Below are positions 1 to 4,789 of a stretch of DNA of 5,101 nucleotides, piece after piece (position 1 is the stretch's first letter; each line of letters opens with the position of its first letter). This DNA comes from Candidatus Sumerlaeota bacterium (lineage in GTDB: Bacteria > Sumerlaeota > Sumerlaeia > JADFCT01), in contig JADFCT010000268.1 in assembly GCA_017161665.1 (NCBI GenBank), positions 1-5,101 of the forward strand. The letters are read 5' to 3'. The position numbers were made by a program, and so were the translations under genes. Under the pieces are notes generated by a model, which was given only the letters and a program-made list of their open reading frames with translations, ran no database searches and had not been told where the DNA came from.

Positions 1-1024
1 AAGAGTTGGAGAGTTTGATGAATTGCTCCAACTTGTCGCGGGCCGCTCCAGAGGCGATGGATTCGCGAGCCATGCCCAGGCCGGCTCCGATCGATTCCGC
101 CAGTCCCACGATATAAATGGAAGCGGCGGAGTTGAGCAGGGCGATATCGGTCTTGGGACCTTTTTCGCCCCCGAGGATACTCGTCAGTATTTTTGCGTTT
201 TCTGGAGGACCGCCGCCGAGCAAGTCGATCGGCTCGACAATCGGGATCCCGTAATCGCTGGGATCGAGCACATAGGTGTCAATATCCCCATCGGGACGCA
301 GTTCGGATACTTCCGTGACCGTTGTGGTGGTGATTTCGTCCAGGCCGTCGGAGCCGTGAACGACTAAGGCGCGGGTGGTCCCGAGCGTCTTAAGGACCTG
401 ACAGAAGACTTCCGTCAAATCTTCATCATAGACACCGATCATCTGGTGATTGGCGCCAGCCGGGTTGGATAATGGCCCCAGCAAATTGAAGATCGTGCGG
501 ATGCCAATATCCTGTCGGGGTTCGATGGCATGTTTCATGGCGGAATGGAAGACAGGAGCGAACAGAAAGCAGATTCCGACTTCGGCGAGGCAGCGTTCCA
601 TGACGGAAATCGGCGCGTCAATCCGCACCCCCAGCGCTTTGAGCACGTCGGCGCTGCCGCATGAACTGGTGACGCCCCGGTTGCCATGTTTGGCCACAAC
701 GGCGCCGGCGCCGGCTGCGATGAAACTGGCGGTGGTGGAAATGTTGAATGTTCCGGAACTGTCGCCGCCCGTGCCGACGGTGTCCAGAATGGGACCATCG
801 GGTGTGTTGATGGGATGGGCCTTGGCGCGCATGACTTCGGCGAACGTCGCGATTTGCTCAGTGGTCTCACCTCGAATTCGCAGGGCGGTGATAAATGCGG
901 CGATCTGTGATGGCGTGGCGCCGCCGCTCATAATTTCTTCCGCGATGGCCCGGGTCTCTTCGCCGGTGATTTCTTCATCGAATGCCAGTTTCCCAATGGC
1001 GGCTTTGGTCAGTTGTTCGCTCAT
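1..1024 (-). CDS. trpD: Anthranilate phosphoribosyltransferase (TrpD), 3' end cut by window edge
   Basis: This enzyme joins anthranilate to PRPP to give N-(5'-phosphoribosyl)anthranilate, the second committed step of tryptophan synthesis, in the cytoplasm. The reading frame gives 341 residues without a stop, close to the usual family length of about 340-345, so only a few codons are likely missing. Visible family motifs are the PRPP-binding DTVGTGGD at residues 81-88, KHGNR at 112-116, SSCGSAD at 120-126, the anthranilate-pocket region HSAMKH around 160-165 with Arg170, RTIFNLLGPLSNPAG at 176-190, and HGSDGLDE at 223-230, whose Asp229-Glu230 pair matches the Mg-binding acidic pair of the family. 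A helical N-terminal domain precedes the nucleoside phosphorylase-like fold. The ATG start at 1024 is preceded by AAAGGA about 8 bases upstream. The gene is transcribed away from the tRNAs. Any further trp genes would lie beyond the left edge. No part looks damaged. Confidence 0.97.
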   Translation of the reverse strand, partial: MSEQLTKAAIGKLAFDEEITGEETRAIAEEIMSGGATPSQIAAFITALRIRGETTEQIATFAEVMRAKAHPINTPDGPILDTVGTGGDSSGTFNISTTASFIAAGAGAVVAKHGNRGVTSSCGSADVLKALGVRIDAPISVMERCLAEVGICFLFAPVFHSAMKHAIEPRQDIGIRTIFNLLGPLSNPAGANHQMIGVYDEDLTEVFCQVLKTLGTTRALVVHGSDGLDEITTTTVTEVSELRPDGDIDTYVLDPSDYGIPIVEPIDLLGGGPPENAKILTSILGGEKGPKTDIALLNSAASIYIVGLAESIGAGLGMARESIASGAARDKLEQFIKLSNS

Positions 1025-1048
1025 ATCTTTTGTCCTTTCGGTTAGCCG

Positions 1049-1077
1049 ATTATAGGCTCAGCGGCTTGTGCAATTCA
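1049..1077 (-). promoter_or_regulatory. Putative promoter of trpD
   Basis: On the minus strand a perfect TATAAT lies at 1054-1049. The hexamer 17 bases further upstream is TGAATT (1077-1072), a poor -35 match. Transcription would start near 1042, leaving a leader of about 18 bases that holds little more than the ribosome binding site. The call rests almost entirely on the -10 box. A promoter further upstream, or an activator compensating for the weak -35, is possible. Confidence 0.42.
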
Positions 1078-1110
1078 TCTGAATTTTTTCGGGATTTCGC
1101 AAATAACGCC

Positions 1111-1139
1111 TTGACATGCCCACTTTTGATCCGTAGTCT
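1111..1139 (+). promoter_or_regulatory. Sigma70-type promoter of the tRNA-Gly pair
   Basis: A consensus TTGACA at 1111-1116 is followed by exactly 17 bases and then TAGTCT at 1134-1139, which matches 4 of 6 positions of TATAAT. Transcription would start near 1146, about 30 bases before the first mature tRNA, a normal 5' leader for RNase P removal. The stretch just after the -10 box is TCTCGCTTCC. It is not a clear GC-rich stringent discriminator, so no claim on ppGpp control is made. Confidence 0.7.
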
Positions 1140-1175
1140 CTCGCTTCCGTTTGTCGCGGGATGCGGCGCCATGAT

Positions 1176-1251
<76 letters not shown>

Positions 1252-1292
1252 GATGCCGTCCATGCAAAATCCCAGACAAATGGCGACCCCTT

Positions 1293-1368
<76 letters not shown>

Positions 1369-1399
1369 GTTTTTTCCCAACAGTAGCGAGCGCATCATC

Positions 1400-1418
1400 A
1401 AAAGCCGTTCCGGCCTTT
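1400..1418 (-). terminator. Putative intrinsic terminator of the FxsA-family gene
   Basis: Read on the minus strand this is an eight-pair stem, AAAGGCCG with CGGCTTTT, around a three-base GAA loop, with one G-U pair. The T tract forms the end of the stem. It lies about 20 bases past the stop codon at 1440. The same hairpin on the plus strand has an A-C mismatch instead and would be weaker. Confidence 0.5.
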
Positions 1419-1419
1419 C

Positions 1420-1438
1420 CGCCGACGAGCGGCGTTTT
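1420..1438 (+). terminator. Putative intrinsic terminator of the tRNA transcript
   Basis: CGCCG (1420-1424) and CGGCG (1430-1434) form a five-pair GC stem with a five-base loop, followed by TTTT and then GTTATT. It lies about 50 bases after the second tRNA, just before the convergent gene. The stem is short, so termination may be partial. The T run at 1370-1375 directly after the tRNA is an alternative end point. Confidence 0.45.
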
Positions 1439-1439
1439 G

Positions 1440-1844
1440 TTATTCGGGACCGCGATGAATGATAATGGTCGCGTTGCCGCTTTCCACCATTTCTTTGAAC
1501 TTACCTTTGAGTCTATTGCGTATCCTGGCCCGCACCTGAGGAATCAACGCGGACAACCCGGCCAAATCTGTGAGAAGGCCCGGCGTCAGCAAGAGCGCGC
1601 CCGCCATCAGGATGATGATCCCGTCAATCATCTGTGCCGCGGGGACGCGTCCCTGTTGCAGCTGGTTGCGAATGGCGTTTAATGTTCGGATGCCCTCCCG
1701 TCGAGCCAGCCAGGCGCCCAGAATCCCGGACCCCAGGACCAGGAGCAGGGTAAAGCCCAGACTGGTATGAATCATCAGTTGCACAATCAGATACAATTCC
1801 AGCAGGGTAACCGTTGTGAAAAGTAAAAACAGTCTCAAAAACAT
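1440..1844 (-). CDS. fxsA: FxsA-family inner-membrane protein
   Basis: The protein has 134 residues from the chosen ATG, within the normal range of the FxsA family, whose E. coli member is known for relieving F-plasmid exclusion of phage T7 when overproduced. Its ordinary cellular role is not known. Hydrophobic segments are near the N terminus (LRLFLLFTTVTLLELYLIVQL), in the next stretch (LGFTLLLVLGSGILGAWLA), and after the central soluble part (IIILMAGALLLTPGLLTDLAG). Family hallmarks are the early LELYL, the short R-x-G loop after the second segment, the P-A-x-x-x-x-DG element, and the strongly conserved LLLTPGLLTD. A basic cytoplasmic tail follows. The stop is TAA at 1442-1440. A GTG at 1856 also opens the frame, but the ATG at 1844 is better placed behind a ribosome binding site. 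It is convergent with the tRNAs and divergent from the next gene. Confidence 0.88.
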   Translation of the reverse strand: MFLRLFLLFTTVTLLELYLIVQLMIHTSLGFTLLLVLGSGILGAWLARREGIRTLNAIRNQLQQGRVPAAQMIDGIIILMAGALLLTPGLLTDLAGLSALIPQVRARIRNRLKGKFKEMVESGNATIIIHRGPE

Positions 1845-1853
1845 CAGCCTTGA

Positions 1854-1859
1854 CACCTC
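1854..1859 (-). promoter_or_regulatory. Ribosome binding site that decides the fxsA start
   Basis: GAGGTG (1859-1854 on the minus strand) sits nine bases before the ATG at 1844. The in-frame GTG at 1856 overlaps this motif and has no Shine-Dalgarno sequence of its own. The ATG is therefore preferred, which removes four residues from the longest reading frame. Confidence 0.6.
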
Positions 1860-1956
1860 AAGTATGGATCGAAAAAAATCAAATCAATCTTCAGGTAGTG
1901 TGGCAGCCGTTGGTCCGTTCTGTCCATGGATTAGTTTGCATTGATACTCAGGATAC

Positions 1957-1961
1957 GGAGG
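1957..1961 (+). promoter_or_regulatory. Ribosome binding site of the coiled-coil protein gene
   Basis: GGAGG at 1957-1961 lies five bases before the ATG at 1967 and eight before the adjacent in-frame ATG at 1970. It rules out the much earlier TTG at 1850, whose extra 39 residues would bury the hydrophobic signal in the interior of the protein. Confidence 0.8.
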
Positions 1962-1966
1962 AAAAA

Positions 1967-2791
1967 ATGATGCGTGGTTACTGTTGCAATTGGGTTGTGG
2001 TTGTCTGGCTCTCCATTCTGGCGGGCGTCTTTTCCGGGTGTGGTTCGTCGAAAGGTTCTCCGGCGGATCAGGACGTCGCCGCAGGGAATATCGCCGTGAT
2101 TCGCGCGGAAGCGGAGGAGTTGGATACCAATGTCCTGCTCGCTCGCAATCAGATCAAATATATCGAAGAAAAAATTGCGGATCTCACCAAGACGCAGGAT
2201 AAACTGGAGGCGTCCATCGAAGAGATCGAGCATACCTTGAAGGCCATGGAAAGCAATCTGCCGGTGGTTCCTCTCAAAGAACAGGAGACCGGCGGATTGG
2301 GAACGGTGATCGCCTGGATTTTGATCGTTTTCCTCCTCGCCATCATTATTCCCTTCCTGATTTATCGCTTCATGTCCATCAAAAAGGAAGCCGAACACTA
2401 TTGGTCGGATGAAATCGAGGAATACCCCCAGACGGGCGTAACGGAAGAAACCGTGGTGGTGGCGGAGACGGTTTCCGAACCGGCTCCCGAGGGCGAAACG
2501 GCCCAAGGGGAAGGGGACACGTCCCAGCAGCATTCCGAGGCGGAGGTGGACGAGGCGATCGACGCGGAAGTGGCGGTGGAGGAGGACCGGGATGGTGAAG
2601 AGGCTTTGGAGGAAGGCGATGCGTCCGTCGATGCGTTTGAGGAAGACGGGGAAGAGGGCGAGGCGTATGAGGACGAAATGAGCGAAACGGATCTGTATGA
2701 CGAAGAGGATGTCGAGGAGACGACTGAAACCGATGGGTCCCCGAAGTCCGGTTCACGGTCCAGGGGACGGCGGCGACGCAAACGCAAATGA
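1967..2791 (+). CDS. Lipoprotein-signal, coiled-coil, single-pass membrane protein with acidic tail
   Basis: I do not recognise this 274-residue protein. Residues 1-24 are a short hydrophobic signal, and FSGC ending at Cys25 resembles a lipobox, although Phe at -3 is unusual. Residues 42-98 are heptad-like and charged, probably a coiled coil. Residues 111-133 (from LGTVIAWILIV) form a strong transmembrane helix followed by YRFMSIKK, so positive charges lie on the cytoplasmic side. From about 141 to 258 the chain is dominated by Glu, Asp, Val and Ala with low complexity, probably disordered. The last 17 residues are Arg/Lys-rich (RGRRRRKRK at the end). The inferred layout is an N terminus outside (lipidated or as a signal anchor), a periplasmic coiled coil and a cytoplasmic tail. 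The peptidase gene follows after 49 bases with no terminator, so the two are probably co-transcribed. The function is unknown; a scaffold or tethering role is speculation. Confidence 0.85.
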   Translation: MMRGYCCNWVVVVWLSILAGVFSGCGSSKGSPADQDVAAGNIAVIRAEAEELDTNVLLARNQIKYIEEKIADLTKTQDKLEASIEEIEHTLKAMESNLPVVPLKEQETGGLGTVIAWILIVFLLAIIIPFLIYRFMSIKKEAEHYWSDEIEEYPQTGVTEETVVVAETVSEPAPEGETAQGEGDTSQQHSEAEVDEAIDAEVAVEEDRDGEEALEEGDASVDAFEEDGEEGEAYEDEMSETDLYDEEDVEETTETDGSPKSGSRSRGRRRRKRK

Positions 2792-2840
2792 CCCCGACTC
2801 CAGGCAAGCAGACGTTGATGATACGGAAAGATGAAATCGA

Positions 2841-3989
2841 ATGAATCGTAGGCAACTGTTGGGGCTGGCGGCCGGAGGGATTTTCTCCCCGGCCGTTGGC
2901 GTTTTGGAATCGGGGCGCGCTTATGGAAACGCCGATTCCGCCTCCCTGCGGATTGTGGCGGCGGGCCATCCGGGGGGCGATGGGACTTTGATCCCTGCGG
3001 GCCAGGGGGTGAAGCTCACTGCGGTGGCGTCCGATCCTTACCTTCGGGATACGCGATACCATGTGTTCTTTGAGCCTACCTTTCGCTGGACCTGTACCGA
3101 GGGGCGCTTGGATACCATCGGTGAGCGGGAGACGGTTTGGACGGGGCCCCAGGCCGGATGGGACGGCGCTGTGGACTGCGCGTATGAGGCGACCTATCGT
3201 CTGCGCGATTCATCGGCGCATCCCGATGCGCAACGCATGGTTTACGTGAAACTCCGGGCGACGGCTCCCGTCGTTGCCGCCGCTTCTAGTGAACTGTTGC
3301 GCGATGGCTTTATCAATGGGTATGAGATCGGTCATTATCCTTCTCTGGACGATCCTCGGTATGCGGTCAACGCCGTCACGGCCCGGCAACACCCCGAAGC
3401 GTATCGCCTTCCGGACAGCTTTTATCCCGTGACCCGGAAGAACCGGGACCTTCGTATTTCCGAGCACTATACCTTGGGAGATTTCGCGCATGATTTCCCA
3501 TGGGGATCGCTTGGTTTGCCCCAATATATTGCGCTGGATCTGGGGCTGGTGGAGAAACTGGAGGCCCTCCATCAACGGGCTGCCCAAAAGGGATTGAGCC
3601 GAAAAAAATTCCAGTTCATCTATGGCTTTCGTCCCCCGGCCTATAATCTGAAGGTGTCTCAAGAGGAAGGGGTCGAAAATTTGAAGGCGCCTTTTTCAAT
3701 GCACCAATATGGCAAAGCGGTCGATATTGTGATCGATGATGACGAGGATCGGATTTTTGACGATTTGAACCAAAGCGGCGTGAGTGACCTGGACGATATT
3801 CGTTTGTTGCTGGCCTGTGTGGATGAATTGGACAGGGACTATCTGAAGGATGGGGATCCCCGACTGGGGGGCGCGGGCATCTATTCGCACCATGATTTTC
3901 AGGCGCGCCGGCAAAGTCCCTATCTCCACATCGACACGCGAGGCTATGCCGGTTCAACGGGGGCGCTGATTCGCTGGACAATTCCGTAG
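2841..3989 (+). CDS. Tat-exported M15/DUF882-type zinc peptidase with Ig-like domain
   Basis: The protein has 382 residues. The N terminus MNRRQLLGLAAGG is a twin-arginine-type signal, with likely cleavage around residues 28-33. Residues 36-142 look like an all-beta Ig/PKD-like domain (VKLTAVASDP, FRWTCTEG), where Cys85 and Cys113 could form a disulfide. Residues 225-382 match the D-Ala-D-Ala carboxypeptidase-like fold of clan MD: YGFRPPAYN (261-269) resembles the family SGYRTPxYN, SMHQYGKAVD supplies zinc ligands His288 and Asp295, and YLHIDTRG supplies His363, followed by the terminal IRW typical of DUF882/MepK-like proteins. A loop at 308-319 between the zinc motifs looks like an EF hand. 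The likely job is cleaving peptide cross-links or stem peptides of peptidoglycan outside the cytoplasm; the exact bond is not readable. GGAAAG at 2825-2830 lies ten bases before the ATG, a modest ribosome binding site. The TAG stop directly abuts the stop of the convergent gene. Confidence 0.85.
   Translation: MNRRQLLGLAAGGIFSPAVGVLESGRAYGNADSASLRIVAAGHPGGDGTLIPAGQGVKLTAVASDPYLRDTRYHVFFEPTFRWTCTEGRLDTIGERETVWTGPQAGWDGAVDCAYEATYRLRDSSAHPDAQRMVYVKLRATAPVVAAASSELLRDGFINGYEIGHYPSLDDPRYAVNAVTARQHPEAYRLPDSFYPVTRKNRDLRISEHYTLGDFAHDFPWGSLGLPQYIALDLGLVEKLEALHQRAAQKGLSRKKFQFIYGFRPPAYNLKVSQEEGVENLKAPFSMHQYGKAVDIVIDDDEDRIFDDLNQSGVSDLDDIRLLLACVDELDRDYLKDGDPRLGGAGIYSHHDFQARRQSPYLHIDTRGYAGSTGALIRWTIP
3762..3797 (+). 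other. EF-hand-like loop coded within the peptidase
   Basis: Residues 308-319 of the peptidase follow the spacing D-x-N-x-S-G-x-x-D-x-x-D and are followed by IRLLLACVDEL, a helix of the kind seen after dockerin or EF-hand loops. Position 8 is Ser instead of the usual Ile/Val/Leu, so calcium binding is uncertain. The loop lies between the zinc ligands Asp295 and His363. Confidence 0.45.
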
Positions 3990-4625
3990 TCAGGCGCTCG
4001 GCTTCCAGTCTTTGCGCCGATCCTTTCCCGACCGGCGATCTTTGCCGAAGCGTTTGTTTTTGAAAATGATATCCACTTCGTTTCGCCGGTCTTTTCCCGA
4101 CCGGCGCTCCTTCCCCGAACGGCGGTCAATTTCCGGCCAGGTCGGGGGATCTTTGGGGGGGGTGGGAACGCCGGATTCCGTCGTTTTTTTGTCAGGGCCC
4201 CGCTTCTGGTTTTTGGGGAGAATCGGCACATCCGAGCAGGTGTTGGCATACCGTTGCCGGATGGCGCTGTACTTGATATTTTTCTTGGGATCGTCGGGGG
4301 AAAAGGTGACCTGCGGATAATAATTGTCCGGTGTGGGGCCGGCGTCTGTCAGTTTGTGAACCATTTCATCGCCTTGCTTGCAGACGACTTTTCGCTGCCA
4401 TTCGTCGAGAAAAACAATTTCGTTCACCCGATCGATATACTCCACAAGCCCCTGAATGCGCTGTTCCGTGTCGAATTTCCGGGGCAGTCCCAGGTCATTG
4501 CAGGCCCGTTTGAGTTTTTCGGGCGTGCCGGCTTCCTGAAGGACATCCCGGGTTAACTGGGATCCATAACGGAACAAGGCCCGGCGCAAGTTCAACACAT
4601 AGTCATCGTTGTTTTTCGGTTCCAT
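3990..4625 (-). CDS. Uncharacterised protein with DRRSGKDRR-type C-terminal repeats
   Basis: I do not recognise this 211-residue soluble protein. Residues 1-95 are mostly helical and charged (LRRALFRYGSQLTRDVLQEAG, then FDTEQRIQGLVEYIDRVNEIV). The middle (96-165) is rich in Pro, Lys and Asp, with Cys82 and Cys130 among few cysteines, and looks flexible. Residues 167-181 read DRRSGKERRSGKDRR, and after a short spacer residues 192-204 read RFGKDRRSGKDRR; the chain ends in KDWKPSA. Similar DRR/ERR repeats occur as basic tails on otherwise unrelated proteobacterial proteins, and I know of no established function. No signal peptide or membrane segment is present. The ATG at 4625 follows AAGGA by seven bases. 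A TTG at 4679 opens the frame earlier but lacks a ribosome binding site. The gene diverges from the glycosyltransferase gene and converges with the peptidase gene with no gap. Confidence 0.82.
   Translation of the reverse strand: MEPKNNDDYVLNLRRALFRYGSQLTRDVLQEAGTPEKLKRACNDLGLPRKFDTEQRIQGLVEYIDRVNEIVFLDEWQRKVVCKQGDEMVHKLTDAGPTPDNYYPQVTFSPDDPKKNIKYSAIRQRYANTCSDVPILPKNQKRGPDKKTTESGVPTPPKDPPTWPEIDRRSGKERRSGKDRRNEVDIIFKNKRFGKDRRSGKDRRKDWKPSA
4014..4127 (-). repeat. Coding repeat encoding DRRSGKDRR units
   Basis: Two copies of an arginine-rich block are coded at 4083-4127 and 4014-4052. On the plus strand both contain TTTCCCGACCGGCG preceded by a similar T-rich stretch, and each is flanked by weaker GCCGAA/CCGAAC half units. 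The protein unit is six residues, SGKDRR, with variants FGKDRR and SGKERR. The DNA identity suggests recent duplication or slippage; codon-level divergence is small. Confidence 0.75.
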
Positions 4626-4789
4626 TCGAATATCCTTTTCTGCGATAAACGGCGCGTATCTGACCCATGAGAATTGCAAAAACGCAGTTTTGAACTAACC
4701 GATACAGAAAATAGACAACGGCTTTGAGGCGATCAATTGTTTTGTCACTCGGTCGTTAAAAATGTCCTGAACGGCCAGACGGTTTTTTT
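4626..4789. other. Divergent intergenic region, no clear promoter
   Basis: These 164 bases separate two divergent genes. Rightwards, TTGTTT (4737-4742) and TTGTCA (4742-4747) resemble -35 boxes, but no good -10 stands at the right distance. Leftwards, no convincing pair was found. A seven-T run at 4783-4789 directly precedes the glycosyltransferase start. It has no stable hairpin in front of it and so is not called a terminator. Confidence 0.4.
4633..4637 (-). promoter_or_regulatory. Ribosome binding site that decides the start of the DRR-repeat gene
   Basis: AAGGA (4637-4633 on the minus strand) is seven bases before the ATG at 4625. The upstream in-frame TTG at 4679 has no comparable motif, and the 18 residues it would add show no signal or conserved look. 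Confidence 0.7.

Larger units (their letters stand above)
1845..1966. other. Divergent intergenic region between fxsA and the coiled-coil protein gene
   Basis: These 122 bases must hold both promoters of a divergent gene pair, but no pair of hexamers is convincing. GATACT at 1943-1948 is a possible -10 for the rightward gene, without a good -35. On the minus strand CATACT, next to an A/T-rich stretch (seven A at 1872-1878), could serve fxsA. No hairpin or operator-like inverted repeat stands out. Confidence 0.4.

Noticed and set aside
450..1055. Plus-strand open frame of 201 codons opposite trpD
   Set aside because: It is antisense to conserved TrpD codons, has no ribosome binding site or recognisable protein features, and arises from the GC-rich codon pattern.
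1025..1110. Trp attenuator or T-box leader ahead of trpD
   Set aside because: The TATAAT box is about 25 bases from the start codon, leaving no room for a leader peptide with Trp codons or for alternative hairpins, and no T-box motif is seen.
1850..1966. TTG start at 1850 for the coiled-coil membrane protein
   Set aside because: It would place 39 polar residues before the hydrophobic signal and lacks a ribosome binding site, whereas ATG 1967 follows GGAGG closely.
1931..2533. Minus-strand open frame of 200 codons
   Set aside because: It opposes a plus-strand gene that has a strong GGAGG site, a signal, a coiled coil and a transmembrane helix. The antisense product has no coherent features.
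2379..3062. Minus-strand frames, including a Ser-rich 129-codon frame and a Pro/Arg-rich 227-codon frame
   Set aside because: Both are shadows of the acidic-tail gene: repeated GAG/GAC codons read backwards as Ser or Pro-rich strings. Neither has a ribosome binding site.
4012..4556. Plus-strand frames opposite the DRR-repeat gene, one with a repeated RRSFPDRRSFPERRS pattern
   Set aside because: The repeated pattern is the reverse reading of the DRR coding repeat. The minus-strand frame is longer, ends exactly at the neighbour's stop and has a ribosome binding site, so it is the better choice, although the mirrored repeat is curious.
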